A stretch of 64,000 bases of DNA from Smithella sp. Its GTDB lineage: Bacteria; Desulfobacterota; Syntrophia; Syntrophales; Smithellaceae. Positions 33,655-42,684 of this stretch are shown piece by piece. Position numbers and translations under genes: made by a program. How positions within the stretch are numbered: the first letter of the stretch is position 1; every line of letters starts with the position of its first letter. The DNA lies in assembly GCA_012510495.1 (NCBI GenBank), contig JAAZHX010000057.1, positions 1 through 64,000 on the forward strand, in the 5' to 3' direction. Under the pieces are notes generated by a model, which did no database searches, had not been told where the DNA came from, and worked only from the letters and a program-made list of their open reading frames with translations.

Positions 33655-34983
33655 ATGGAGGGCATGGACTTGTTCTTTTTTGTCATTTTGATTTTTTTGC
33701 TGGTCATCATTTTGCTGCATCTCTGGCAATTGCGGCGTTCCCGCGCCGATGGGACGCCGCTTGCCGCCGGACTGAACGCTTTGCAAGACGCGCAGGAACG
33801 AACCGACCGTTCGCTGCGCGATGAAATCGCCCGGTTACGAACGGAGACGCAGTCGCAATCGCAGCGGGAAAGGCAGGAGCTGACGGCCACGCTGCAATCT
33901 TTCGGCGATTCTTTTCAGGTCCGCATGACCGAGATCGCCAGGATGCAGCATGAAGCGGTGGAAGGTGTCGCCGGGCGAATATCCACACTGACCGCGAGTA
34001 ATGAAAAGAAGCTGGAAGATATTCGTCTGGGCGTGGATGGGAAGCTCGGGCAAATCCAGCAGGATAACGCCCGCCAGCTCGATCGCATGCGAGAAACGGT
34101 CGATGAGAAACTGCAGGGCGCGCTGGAAAAAAGGCTTGGAGAATCTTTCAAGCAGGTATCGGAAAGACTGGAGCAGGTTCATCAGGGTCTGGGGGACATG
34201 CGCTCGCTTGCCGCGGGCGTGGGGGATTTGAAAAAAGTTCTGACCAATGTCAAGTCGCGCGGCACATGGGGGGAGGTGCAGCTGGGCGCGCTTCTGGCGG
34301 AAATCCTGTCTCCGGATCAGTACCTGCAGAATGTCAGGATCCGGGAAGAGGGCGCAGATTTTGTCGAGTTCGCGATCCGTCTTCCCGGTCAGGGCGATTC
34401 TCCGGACGATTCCGTGTTGATTCCGGTGGATGCGAAATTTCCAGTGGAAGACTACTCCCGGCTGATCGATGCGCAGGAGCGGGGCGATGCGGCCGCCGCA
34501 GAGGAGGCGATCCGGCAACTGGAGGCCGGTATCAGGAAAGCGGCCAGAGATATCTCGCAAAAATATCTGGCGCCGCCCAGAACCACGGACTTCGGCATTA
34601 TGTTTCTTCCGTCGGAAGGCCTGTATGCGGAAGTGATCCGGCGCACGGTCCTGGTTTCGTTTCTGCAGCGGGAATGCCGTATTGTGATTGCCGGTCCTTC
34701 AACCTTTGCCGCGTTTCTCAACAGTCTGCAGATGGGTTTTCGGACGTTGGCGATCCAAAAGCGCTCCGGTGAGGTCTGGAAAGTTTTGGGCGAGGTGAAA
34801 GCGGCGTTCGGTCGCTTCGGCGAGTCGCTGGATATGGTGCGAAAAAGACTGGATCAGGCTGCCGGTTCCGTAGACGACGCGCAAAAAAAGACGCGGACGC
34901 TGACCGGAAAGTTGAAAGCGGTGGAAAGCCTGCCGGACACACATGCCCAAGTCACGGTTGCCGATACCGAGGCGGATGGATGA
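33655..34983 (+). CDS. rmuC: RmuC family DNA recombination-associated protein
   Basis: This 442-residue protein has an N-terminal membrane helix (FFFVILIFLLVIILLHLW). A long coiled coil (about 30-180) and a nuclease-like core with KSRGTWGEVQLGALL, VDAKFPVEDY and FGIMFLPSEGLYAEVI follow. RmuC lowers the rate of recombination between inverted repeats; the core is a PD-(D/E)XK type fold. The ATG at 33655 has GGGAGG upstream; codons before it (from 33541) are not supported. Confidence 0.92.
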   Translation: MEGMDLFFFVILIFLLVIILLHLWQLRRSRADGTPLAAGLNALQDAQERTDRSLRDEIARLRTETQSQSQRERQELTATLQSFGDSFQVRMTEIARMQHEAVEGVAGRISTLTASNEKKLEDIRLGVDGKLGQIQQDNARQLDRMRETVDEKLQGALEKRLGESFKQVSERLEQVHQGLGDMRSLAAGVGDLKKVLTNVKSRGTWGEVQLGALLAEILSPDQYLQNVRIREEGADFVEFAIRLPGQGDSPDDSVLIPVDAKFPVEDYSRLIDAQERGDAAAAEEAIRQLEAGIRKAARDISQKYLAPPRTTDFGIMFLPSEGLYAEVIRRTVLVSFLQRECRIVIAGPSTFAAFLNSLQMGFRTLAIQKRSGEVWKVLGEVKAAFGRFGESLDMVRKRLDQAAGSVDDAQKKTRTLTGKLKAVESLPDTHAQVTVADTEADG

Positions 34984-35111
34984 AAGGGCTATCGCCGCGG
35001 CGATGGATCCCATGTTTTGTGCACTTATCAGGTATATCTTTCTTCCTGCTATACGTACCAAATGGATGGTGGATGGTAAAAGAGTAAATAGTAAAAAGCA
35101 ATGATTCCAGA

Positions 35112-35152
35112 GAACGGTCTTGCCACCCGCAAGGGGGGCGGCGTGACCGTTC
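35112..35152. repeat. Inverted repeat with GAACGGTC arms after the M20 peptidase gene
   Basis: GAACGGTC (35112-35119) pairs with GACCGTTC (35145-35152), with a GC-rich inner part that can also pair. It directly follows the stop codon of the minus-strand M20 peptidase gene. On that strand a TTTTTA run follows about 20 bases on, so it may be a terminator. The core matches the repeat at 30895. Confidence 0.6.
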
Positions 35153-35153
35153 C

Positions 35154-36482
35154 CTATAAGCACAGCGCGCGAATGATGTCGCGGATTATCCGGATTCCAA
35201 ACAGAAGATTCTCCGCGGAGATGCGCTCGTCGATGCCGTGCACGCGGCCGAGATCCGCGCGCTCCAGCAGGATGGGCGTAAATCCATAGGCCGGATAGCC
35301 CCGCTCCCGCCAGTAGCGGCCGTCCGTCGCCCCCGCCATCAGAAGCGGAAACACGCCCGCCCCGGGGCAGTGCTTTTGCACGCTGGATTGCAACGCCCGG
35401 TAAAACGGGCTGTCCAAAGGTGCGATTCCGGAAGGAGGGGAGGTCTGGACCACCTCGATGGCGATCCGGTCATCCGCGATGCGGGAAACCAGCCAGCGAT
35501 GAAATTCCTCCGCGCTGGTGGAAGGAAGCAGACGGCAATCCAGCTCGGCCGTGGCCTGCTCCGGAATGACATTGATCTGGTAGCCGCCCTGAATGACGTT
35601 GGGGCTTACGGTGTCGCGCAAAACGGCGTTGGTGAATTTGTCCGCGGCCAGCGCACGCCCGGCCAGCGTCAGGGCCGGTGGGAAAGACAGATGGCGCAGC
35701 AGCAGTGACACTGGAAACTTCTGCGTCGGCGCCAGCCCCCGAAACATCATGGCGGCCGCCCGGTCCACGCGCAGCGGTCGCGGATTTCCGACGATCCGGG
35801 AAAGGGCGGAAAGCAGCGTTACGTTGGCGCTGTTCTGGTGCGGCATGGATCCGTGTCCCGGGTCGCCCGTGGCAATGAGCCGAACGCGGTATATCTGCTT
35901 TTCGGCAACGGCGACCGCAAACATAGTGCCTTGTCCGATGACGTCTTTCAGGCCGCCGGTTCCTTCATCCCAGACCCATTCGGGATCAATTTGTTTCAGG
36001 TGATGTTCCACCAGCCAGCGCATGCCGTTGTCCCCGCCCGACTCTTCGTCCGGCACGGCCGTCCATACGATCGGCCGGCAAAACGCCGCGCCTTCCTTTA
36101 AAAGCGATTCCAGCGCCAGCAGAAACATCACGCCGAGGCCCTTGGTGTCCAGCGTGCCGCGCCCCCAGACAAAGCCGTCTTGCACCGCTCCGGAAAAGGG
36201 CGGATGGCTCCAGCGGGAGGCGTCGGCCGCGACCACGTCGATATGGTGATTGAGCATCAGGGGCTTGAGGTTTTCCGACCCCGCGATACGCGCCACCACC
36301 AGGCCGCTCCCGGCGATTGGTTCATGAACCTGAATGTCGGAGGTGATGTGGCGGGCCGTCAGCTGATCGCGCAGCCACAGGGCGGCGGGCATTTCATTCC
36401 CCGGCGGGTTGGTTGTGTCAAACTGCACGTAGCGGCTCATCGTCTGAACCGCATCCTCCATTATTCTTTTCTCGTCCATCAT
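35154..36482 (-). CDS. M20 family metallopeptidase (ArgE/DapE/CPG2-like)
   Basis: The 442-residue protein has the di-zinc ligands in LMLNHHIDVVAADASRW, GRGTLDTKGLGVMF and AVPDEESGGDNG, and a lid domain in the middle. M20 enzymes remove N-acyl groups or cut dipeptides; the HHID and the long length place it near the ACY1/carboxypeptidase group. The double ATG at 36482/36479 is preceded by GGGAGGACGG. It is 27 bases downstream of the MFS gene and may process what that carrier imports. Confidence 0.9.
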   Translation of the reverse strand: MMDEKRIMEDAVQTMSRYVQFDTTNPPGNEMPAALWLRDQLTARHITSDIQVHEPIAGSGLVVARIAGSENLKPLMLNHHIDVVAADASRWSHPPFSGAVQDGFVWGRGTLDTKGLGVMFLLALESLLKEGAAFCRPIVWTAVPDEESGGDNGMRWLVEHHLKQIDPEWVWDEGTGGLKDVIGQGTMFAVAVAEKQIYRVRLIATGDPGHGSMPHQNSANVTLLSALSRIVGNPRPLRVDRAAAMMFRGLAPTQKFPVSLLLRHLSFPPALTLAGRALAADKFTNAVLRDTVSPNVIQGGYQINVIPEQATAELDCRLLPSTSAEEFHRWLVSRIADDRIAIEVVQTSPPSGIAPLDSPFYRALQSSVQKHCPGAGVFPLLMAGATDGRYWRERGYPAYGFTPILLERADLGRVHGIDERISAENLLFGIRIIRDIIRALCL

Positions 36483-36508
36483 CCGTCCTCCCTGCCATTC
36501 ATCATCCA

Positions 36509-37807
36509 CTACTCTTCCAGAATCGCCTCGTCTTTCACTTTTTGCCAGTCCTCAGGGTACGTGCGCGACGCGACCAGAAAGAGGATGCCCGCCAGAATTC
36601 CAAATCCGCCGCAGAGCATGACCGCCGCGCTCAAGCCTTCCGCGCCTCCGCCCAGACCGTCGGAAACCGCGCCGACGATGTAAGGCCCCCAGGCGCCTCC
36701 CAGCATGTACTGCGCGAAGATCGCCAGCCCCATCGACAGCCCCTTGTGAGCCACCGGGACGACGTCCTGCGAAATGGCGGCAATCGCCGGCATGGCCATG
36801 GCGGCACAGATACCGTACACACAGGCCAGCGCGATGCCCACATAACTGAATCGTGTGAGCACCACCACAATGAGCAGTATACCGCCAAGAATATAAGCCA
36901 CAACCGGAATATACATCCGTCCCCGGGAATTTTTCTTCTGCCAGAAATCGGCGAGAAATCCTCCCAGCGGCGCGCCGAGAATCGCCATCAGACCGATGCC
37001 GCCGGTGATGATGCCCGCCTTTGCCTCCGAAATATTCATCAGCCGCATCATCAGGCTGGGCAGCCAGACCAGAACCGAAGAGGTCATGAACACGGCGATG
37101 CCCAGTCCCAGGTAGTACCAGCGCATGGTCGGCAATTTCAGCACGTCGGCCAGCGCGACAAAAAAGCTTTTAAAGCCGCCCGCCGTATCGGGCTGTTCGG
37201 CGGTTTTGTAATCCTTCATGAAGAAGGCCAGAATGCCGAGAATCACGCCGGGAACGGCGAAGAACAGGAAAGGCGTCCGCCAGCCGTATTTCACGGAAAG
37301 AAGGCCGCCCAGGATCACGCCCGCCGCGGCGCCCAGCGGAATGGCAATATGGAAAATGCCCATTGCCCAGCCGCGCTTTTCCTTGGGATAGGATGCGCTG
37401 ATCATGGCTGTGCCGCCGGGAACAAAGCCCGCTTCCCCGAGGCCGACAAAGAAGCGCGGAATGAGGACGGCGATGAAATTTCTGGCCATCCCAGTGGCAA
37501 AGGTAGCGATGCTCCAGAAAATGGCCATGAGAGCGATGGCCTTGCGCCGGCTCCAGCGGTCGATCAGGTAGGCGATGGGAAAGGAAAAAAACGCCATGCC
37601 GAAGATGAGCACGGTGGAGGCGAGCCCGCACTGGGCGTCGGTAAGCCCCAGATCGATTTTCATCGGCTGGAGAATGACCGAGAAGACCTGACGGTCCATG
37701 TAGTTGATGATGTACAGCAGGGTGCAGATGATGAGAACGTAGTGGGCGCGCCATCCGCCTGTCTTCAGTTCAGAGATCTGTTTTGAAACCGTTTCCTGAT
37801 CACGCAT
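36509..37807 (-). CDS. MFS transporter, Spinster/GudP-like type
   Basis: The 432-residue protein with 12 membrane segments starts HYVLIICTLLYIINYMDRQVFSVI and has RWSRRKAIALMAIFWS, PRFFVGLGEAGFVPGGTAMI and PKEKRGWAMGIFH. These are typical of anion or sphingolipid-like MFS carriers. It probably takes up an organic anion, peptide or N-acyl amino acid used by the M20 peptidase downstream. GGGAGG lies before the ATG, inside the end of the small upstream ORF. Confidence 0.88.
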   Translation of the reverse strand: MRDQETVSKQISELKTGGWRAHYVLIICTLLYIINYMDRQVFSVILQPMKIDLGLTDAQCGLASTVLIFGMAFFSFPIAYLIDRWSRRKAIALMAIFWSIATFATGMARNFIAVLIPRFFVGLGEAGFVPGGTAMISASYPKEKRGWAMGIFHIAIPLGAAAGVILGGLLSVKYGWRTPFLFFAVPGVILGILAFFMKDYKTAEQPDTAGGFKSFFVALADVLKLPTMRWYYLGLGIAVFMTSSVLVWLPSLMMRLMNISEAKAGIITGGIGLMAILGAPLGGFLADFWQKKNSRGRMYIPVVAYILGGILLIVVVLTRFSYVGIALACVYGICAAMAMPAIAAISQDVVPVAHKGLSMGLAIFAQYMLGGAWGPYIVGAVSDGLGGGAEGLSAAVMLCGGFGILAGILFLVASRTYPEDWQKVKDEAILEE

Positions 37808-38036
37808 TTTGTCCTCCCGATTTGGCGGTTTGTTTTTCCCTGGCCGGACAGGCCGCTCCGAAAGCAGCGGTGAGTCTGGGAAAATCCGGAACCAGAATCC
37901 CGGTCCTCAAGGCGTCTCCAATGGCCGCCGCCAGTCTCCGGCCCTCGCCGCCGAGAATGTTCGCGGGCTTTGCCCCTTCGGCAACGCGGGAGCCTCTTTG
38001 GTTATACAGCTCCTCGATGAGTTGGGTAACCGCCAT
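37800..38036 (-). CDS. Small protein of unknown function, overlapping the MFS gene
   Basis: This 78-codon frame, MAVTQLIEELYNQRGSRVAE, ends in the first eight bases of the MFS gene and includes its ribosome binding site. Codon use looks like that of its neighbours. AAAGGGG precedes its ATG. No family is recognised. It could regulate or couple translation of the carrier. Confidence 0.45.
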   Translation of the reverse strand: MAVTQLIEELYNQRGSRVAEGAKPANILGGEGRRLAAAIGDALRTGILVPDFPRLTAAFGAACPAREKQTAKSGGQNA

Positions 38037-38180
38037 GAGCGCCCCTTTGTTCTTTCCGGATGGGCCCGATTATTCAGTGAATCGCGGATAAAAGCAAGTT
38101 GCTTTTTTGAAAATATTCAGGGTGAAAACAAACCCGCCGTCGATCTTGATTGCGCGCGGCGGTCGTGATAAGGCGCTTAC

Positions 38181-38999
38181 ATGCAAGAAACGATCATTCA
38201 GATTTATGAAGTGCAAAAGCCCGGGGACGCCGAAGCGTTGATTGAGCTTGGCGTGGATCATGTCGGCAGCGTGCTTGCCGATCCGGCCGCATGGAAAAGC
38301 GCATCCGTCCGGAAAACCGTGCAGAAGGCCAAGCTCCTCGGCGCGAAAAGCGTTTTGATTCCGCTTCTGAAAGACCCGGCGGCCATCTTTGCGGTACTGG
38401 ACCATTATGAGCCGGATTGCGTTCACCTGTGCGATGTGCTTTCGCCTTATCCCGGTGAAAAGCAGACACTGGTGCGCGACTTCGACGCGCTTTTGAGCCT
38501 GCACATCGACATCCGGGACCGGTTTCCGCACCTCGACATCATGCGGTCTCTGTCCGTGCCCCGGGCCGGATTGCCCGACGCCGCCGTCATCGAAAAAAAC
38601 ATCCTGGATTTTACCGCGCGTTTCGCGCCGGTGACGGATTTTTTTCTGATCGACACCCTGCTTTCGGGCGCCGACCAGCCGGTGGCGGGCTTTGTCGGGA
38701 TTACGGGGGAAACCTGCGACTGGACGATCGCCAAAGCCGTTATCGGGCAAAGTCCCATTCCGGTGATTCTGGCGGGAGGGCTTGCCGCCGACAACGTCTA
38801 TGACGCGGTGGTTGGCCTTCGGCCGGCGGGGGTGGACAGCTGCACAAGGACCAATGCGACCGACCGGAGCGGACGTCCCGTGCGCTTCAAAAAGGATCTG
38901 AAAAAAGTCCGGCGGTTCATCGAGGAAGTGCGCCGCGCCGACCGTTTTCTTGAAGGAGAGGCCTGTGACGCGAAACTCATCCATCGCGAACGAATATAA
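38181..38999 (+). CDS. TrpF-like (phosphoribosylanthranilate isomerase fold) protein
   Basis: The 272-residue TIM-barrel protein has the TrpF C-terminal signature ILAGGLAADNVYDAVVGLRP and GVDSCTRTN. The expected N-terminal cysteine is replaced, as in IYEVQKPGDAEALIELGVD. True TrpF has a catalytic Cys and Asp near the start and is about 200 residues; this one is longer and not with other trp genes. It may be a diverged paralogue with another substrate. Confidence 0.7.
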   Translation: MQETIIQIYEVQKPGDAEALIELGVDHVGSVLADPAAWKSASVRKTVQKAKLLGAKSVLIPLLKDPAAIFAVLDHYEPDCVHLCDVLSPYPGEKQTLVRDFDALLSLHIDIRDRFPHLDIMRSLSVPRAGLPDAAVIEKNILDFTARFAPVTDFFLIDTLLSGADQPVAGFVGITGETCDWTIAKAVIGQSPIPVILAGGLAADNVYDAVVGLRPAGVDSCTRTNATDRSGRPVRFKKDLKKVRRFIEEVRRADRFLEGEACDAKLIHRERI

Positions 39000-39300
39000 A
39001 ACGCTTTCGGTGATGATGGCCCTGTACTGCCGGAAGCGTCATCAGACCGGCGGCAAGGAATTGTGCCCGTCCTGCGCCGAGCTTCTGAGCTACGCAAAAT
39101 CATGCTTGGACAAGTGTCCGTTCGCGGCGGACAAGCCCGTGTGTGCGGACTGTCCGGTGCACTGCTACAAACCCGTGCGGCGGCGGCAGATTCAGGAAGT
39201 GATGCGCTACGCCGGTCCGCGCATGCTGCGTTCCCATCCGCTTCTGGCGCTTCGCCATCTTCTGAAAAAATTCAAAAAGTCCATAGCGCTAAAGCCATGA
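38965..39300 (+). CDS. ygbA: YgbA/nitrous-oxide-stimulated promoter family protein
   Basis: The 111-residue protein shows LSVMMALYCRKRHQ, ELCPSCAELLSYAKSCLDKC and VCADCPVHCYKPVRRRQIQE. These cysteines match the YgbA family, linked in enteric bacteria to recovery from nitrosative stress. The GTG at 38965 has AAGGAGAGG upstream and overlaps the end of the TrpF-like gene by 35 bases. Confidence 0.85.
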   Translation: MTRNSSIANEYKTLSVMMALYCRKRHQTGGKELCPSCAELLSYAKSCLDKCPFAADKPVCADCPVHCYKPVRRRQIQEVMRYAGPRMLRSHPLLALRHLLKKFKKSIALKP

Positions 39301-39330
39301 AGATCGCCGTCATCGGCGCCGACCCCTGAC
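39298..39330 (+). pseudogene. Start of a lost gene, ten codons (MKIAVIGADP)
   Basis: The frame overlaps the YgbA stop by four bases (ATGA) and reads MKIAVIGADP then TGA. MKIAVIG is the usual beginning of a Rossmann-fold dehydrogenase such as a 2-dehydropantoate reductase. Nothing similar follows, so this looks like a deletion scar. Confidence 0.35.
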
Positions 39331-39428
39331 GGGTTCGTTTCCGAAGCGCTTGCGACTTTGTGCTTGTTTGTGCTATGGGGCACATCGCGTCAAAAGAAGC
39401 TTCAAAAAACCATCAGGGAGGTGTTTCG

Positions 39429-39725
39429 ATGATTACCGTTATTGCCAAGTTGCCGGTGAAAGAAGGGAAGATGGATGAAGCCATGGCCGCCTTCTCGGTA
39501 TTGATTGCCAAAGTGTCTGCCGAGGAAGAGGGAACGGTTCTTTATTCGCTCAACCGGGACAAAGCCAATCCCGATGTGCTGGTCGTGGTCGAACAGTACA
39601 AAGACAAAGCCGCCTTGGAGTTTCATTCCTCCACGCCCCACTTCAAGGAGTTTTTCGAGGCAGGCGCCGCTTTTATCGGGGGTCAGCCGGAAATGATGGT
39701 GATGAAGGAAATCCAGCGGGCGTAA
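39429..39725 (+). CDS. Antibiotic biosynthesis monooxygenase (ABM) domain protein
   Basis: This is a 98-residue ferredoxin-like protein: MITVIAKLPVKEGKMDEAM, then EGTVLYSLNRDKANPDVLVV and EFHSSTPHFKEFF. ABM proteins include heme- or quinol-modifying monooxygenases and YgiN-like quinol oxidases. The function here is not known. GGGAGGTG precedes the ATG at 39429. Confidence 0.85.
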   Translation: MITVIAKLPVKEGKMDEAMAAFSVLIAKVSAEEEGTVLYSLNRDKANPDVLVVVEQYKDKAALEFHSSTPHFKEFFEAGAAFIGGQPEMMVMKEIQRA

Positions 39726-39795
39726 GCGCCTTTTTTTCGCGCCGGGATGAAGCTTGAAATTCACGGAAGGGTTTGTGCCCGGGTCTTTCAGGCTT

Positions 39796-40272
39796 TTACG
39801 CGATCCGGTCACCGGCGCGCGCCGCAAGAAGTTTTGACTGGAAGACCGCTGTGTCGGGTGAGCCCTCTTCGGGCGCCCAGGGCGCGAAGACCATCGAAGC
39901 GGCCGGATCATAAGGCCCTTTCTTGACTTCGAAGAAAACGGAGGCTTCAGCCAGGGGAATCCAGGTGTGGAAAGTGTCGGCCGGGATTTCCAGCGCGAAC
40001 GTTTCTTCGGCCGGACCGATACAGACCCGTCCGGTAACACGGCCGTGAGCGTCAAACGTAAAGACTTCGAAACAGCCGCGGAGCACAATGGCGAATTCGC
40101 TTTTTCCCGAATGCAGGTGCGGGCGGAAATAGGATCCGCGCCCCGCTGCGACAAACAGCCGCTGGATGGGATCGGACAGGGATTCGTGGATATTGTAGTT
40201 GGTCCGGAGCCGCGGGCTGCGCGCCGCCGCCTCAATCCATTCCTCCGCCATTTGGCGGGTGATTTGTTTCAT
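39796..40272 (-). CDS. wbuC: WbuC family cupin-fold protein
   Basis: This 158-residue cupin has RLFVAAGRGSYFRPHLHSGKSEFAIVLRG, with the metal-binding HxH and Glu. The second motif IPADTFHTWIPL supplies another His. WbuC proteins occur in O-antigen gene clusters, with unknown reaction. Here it is the last gene of the lipid cluster, 28 bases after the acyltransferase gene. GGGGGGAG precedes the ATG at 40272. Confidence 0.8.
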   Translation of the reverse strand: MKQITRQMAEEWIEAAARSPRLRTNYNIHESLSDPIQRLFVAAGRGSYFRPHLHSGKSEFAIVLRGCFEVFTFDAHGRVTGRVCIGPAEETFALEIPADTFHTWIPLAEASVFFEVKKGPYDPAASMVFAPWAPEEGSPDTAVFQSKLLAARAGDRIA

Positions 40273-40300
40273 GCTCCCCCCCGACGCCCCCTGAAGGGGC

Positions 40301-41092
40301 TTATTCCTGCGCGTCTCCGCCGGTTTGTGCCTCTCTGATTTTTTGTTCAAAAAGCGTTCGGGTCTGGTCGGCGGACGCGCCGATGGAAGAATTTTTCAGT
40401 TCATCCTCCGTCAGAGACCCGATCAGCTCCATCGAAACCGTAAATTTCCCCCGTGTATCAAATGAGAATGAGCCGGGGCGAAACAATCGGTCGGTGTTGC
40501 GAATCAGCGCCAGCTTTAAACCTGTATTGCAGTATCTGGCGATGCTGAACACGCCTTTGTTGAAAGGCGCAAGCCTGCCCTGGCGGCCGCGTGTGCCTTC
40601 AGGAAAGACAAACAGGTTGCCTCCCGCCGCCAGTTGGCGCTTAATGCTCTCCAGGTGGTTGATCATCGCCGGACCGTACATTTCGGTGGGGGAGGAGGGC
40701 ACGTAACCCGCCTTGCGCAGAAACCAGCCGAAAATGGGGACGCTGAAAAAGGTATTTTTGACGATGGTGGTCTGCCGCGGAAAAAGGGATACCAGCAGAA
40801 TGGGATCCAGGTAGGAAAGGTGGTTGCAGACGATAATGGAGGAGCGGAGACTCCGGACGTCTTCGGAAACAGCGAACCGGACGCCGGGGGATACGAGGCC
40901 CACCAGGATGAAAAAAAATTTCAGATGGACGTGGAATAATTTCTGCAAAACAGCGTCGCCGGCTTTCAGCCTCAGATAGCTGGGAATGAACAAGACGAAC
41001 ATCAGCAGGAGATAGCCCAGCGTAAAATAGACCCAGAGCCCCAACGTAAGGCAGAAATTGACGGCGAGCCGGGAAAATCGGGTGAGGGACAT
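40301..41092 (-). CDS. 1-acyl-glycerol-3-phosphate acyltransferase (PlsC-like)
   Basis: The 263-residue membrane protein has two N-terminal membrane segments. The acyltransferase motifs are NHLSYLDPILL (catalytic NHxxxxD), FPEGTRGRQG and, between them, SPTEMYGPAM. It transfers an acyl chain to a hydroxyl on a glycerol or other lipid. In polyene and resorcinol lipid clusters a related enzyme completes the lipid. It is seven bases downstream of the ketosynthase stop. Confidence 0.88.
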   Translation of the reverse strand: MSLTRFSRLAVNFCLTLGLWVYFTLGYLLLMFVLFIPSYLRLKAGDAVLQKLFHVHLKFFFILVGLVSPGVRFAVSEDVRSLRSSIIVCNHLSYLDPILLVSLFPRQTTIVKNTFFSVPIFGWFLRKAGYVPSSPTEMYGPAMINHLESIKRQLAAGGNLFVFPEGTRGRQGRLAPFNKGVFSIARYCNTGLKLALIRNTDRLFRPGSFSFDTRGKFTVSMELIGSLTEDELKNSSIGASADQTRTLFEQKIREAQTGGDAQE

Positions 41093-41098
41093 CTTTCG

Positions 41099-42340
41099 TC
41101 AGGTCAACTTTCGGATCAGCAGGCTGGTGTTGACGCCGCCGAAGGCAAAATTCTGAATGGCAGCGGTTTTGACAGGAGTTTCCTCCAGTTTTTGGACATG
41201 GCGGATCATCGCGCAGCGGTCGTCAATTTCTTCCAGATGGAGCGTCGGGGCGATGAAGCCCTCCTGCATCATATACAGCGCCAAAACCGTTTCGACCGCG
41301 CCGCATGCCGCCATGGTGTGCCCCATGTAACTCTTGAGGGCCACCACGGCCGGGCCCTTGCCGAAGACCGCGCCCGTGGCCTGCGCCTCGATGATGTCGC
41401 CCATTTTAGTGGCCGTGGCATGCGCGCTGATCAGATCGACGTCGGACGGATTGATTTGGGCGTTTTCCAGGCCCAGTTGCAGGGTTTTGGTAATGCCGTC
41501 CAGATTGGGAAGGATCAGGTCTCCGCCGTTGGAGTTGCAGGCAAAGCCGATGACCTCCGCCAGAATCTCCGCGCCCCGCTTTCTGGCAAATTCATACTCC
41601 TCCAGCATGACGGCGCCCGCGCCCTCCGCGACCACCAGACCGTCGCGCGCCCGGTCAAAGGGGCGGGGCGTCTGTTCGGGCCGGTCGTTGAAGGCGGTGG
41701 AGCAGGCGAGCAGATTGTCGAAGACCGCGACGGTGGTGGTGTCGTACTCGTCCGCGCCGCCGCAGAGCATCGCGTCCTGCAGGCCGTATTTGACGGCTTC
41801 GTATCCGTAGCCGATGGACTGGCTGGACGTGGTACAGGCCGTTCCGGAGGAAATGATCCGGCCGGTGATGCCGAACATCTTGGAAATGTTGACGGCGGTT
41901 GTGTGCACCATGGATTTGAGATAGTCCACCGCGCCGATTCCCTGATAGCTTTCGCGGTTGCCGGCGTTGAAGAAAATCCTGTAAATTTCCCGCTGCACGG
42001 TGGGCGATCCGTGAATCGACCCGAAGGCAATGCCCAGCCGGCCGCCCGTTACAAAATTTCGCGGCAGGCAGGTCCGCCCCAGGATTTCTTTGGCGACCTG
42101 ACACGCGTAGTAGGACACGGGCCCCATGGTTTTACGGTGCTGCCTGCTGAAATCGTATTCGATCGGATAGCCGACGGTTCCGTAAACGCGGGAATGAATA
42201 AAACGGCTGACGAAATGGTCATCGCGCAGGGTTGCCACTCCGGATTTCCCGTTCACCAGGCTTTCGACGATGGGCTTCTGGCCATGCCCGATGGGGGTGA
42301 TGGCCGAAGCCGCCGTAATGACCACTCGACGCCCCGTCAT
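41099..42340 (-). CDS. Beta-ketoacyl-ACP synthase (FabF-like) of a type II pathway
   Basis: The 413-residue thiolase-fold condensing enzyme has the catalytic Cys in SSGTACTTSSQSIGYGYEAV and the two His in SAHATATKMGD and KSYMGHTMAACGA. All three are present, so it is an active ketosynthase, not a chain-length factor. It starts immediately after the ACP stop, at the next base. Only one ketosynthase is in the cluster, whereas aryl-polyene clusters usually have more. Confidence 0.92.
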   Translation of the reverse strand: MTGRRVVITAASAITPIGHGQKPIVESLVNGKSGVATLRDDHFVSRFIHSRVYGTVGYPIEYDFSRQHRKTMGPVSYYACQVAKEILGRTCLPRNFVTGGRLGIAFGSIHGSPTVQREIYRIFFNAGNRESYQGIGAVDYLKSMVHTTAVNISKMFGITGRIISSGTACTTSSQSIGYGYEAVKYGLQDAMLCGGADEYDTTTVAVFDNLLACSTAFNDRPEQTPRPFDRARDGLVVAEGAGAVMLEEYEFARKRGAEILAEVIGFACNSNGGDLILPNLDGITKTLQLGLENAQINPSDVDLISAHATATKMGDIIEAQATGAVFGKGPAVVALKSYMGHTMAACGAVETVLALYMMQEGFIAPTLHLEEIDDRCAMIRHVQKLEETPVKTAAIQNFAFGGVNTSLLIRKLT

Positions 42341-42613
42341 TTAATTTTTCTCCGCTTTGGCCTGCCGGCCATCGGCCAGCATTTGCACATAGTCGATAAT
42401 CTGATTCAGCGTCCGGATGTCCATGGCTTTCTTTTTTTCCGCCTGCGTCAGCTCCGTTCCCAAGTACTTTTCAATTTCCATGAGCAGCTCGATGGCGTCG
42501 ATGCTGTCAAAACCGTAGGCATCCCGCAAATTCACGTCCGGTTCGGGGTTTTCCACCTCGAATTCCCTCAAGAAGATGGTGCGGATTTCCTTTTCAATTT
42601 CCTGGCGTGTCAT
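42341..42613 (-). CDS. Acyl carrier protein
   Basis: The 90-residue protein has the four-helix ACP fold with the phosphopantetheine serine in YGFDSIDAIELLMEIEKYLG (DSI, not the commoner DSL). It carries the growing chain for the ketosynthase, ketoreductase and dehydratase of the cluster. The long C-terminal helix with QIIDYVQML is typical. Confidence 0.93.
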   Translation of the reverse strand: MTRQEIEKEIRTIFLREFEVENPEPDVNLRDAYGFDSIDAIELLMEIEKYLGTELTQAEKKKAMDIRTLNQIIDYVQMLADGRQAKAEKN

Positions 42614-42684
42614 GATCTGCAGATGTCTCCTTTAGCGGCAAAAGTGCCCGGAAAGCTAACATAAATCAGCGAAGTCGTCCAGCA

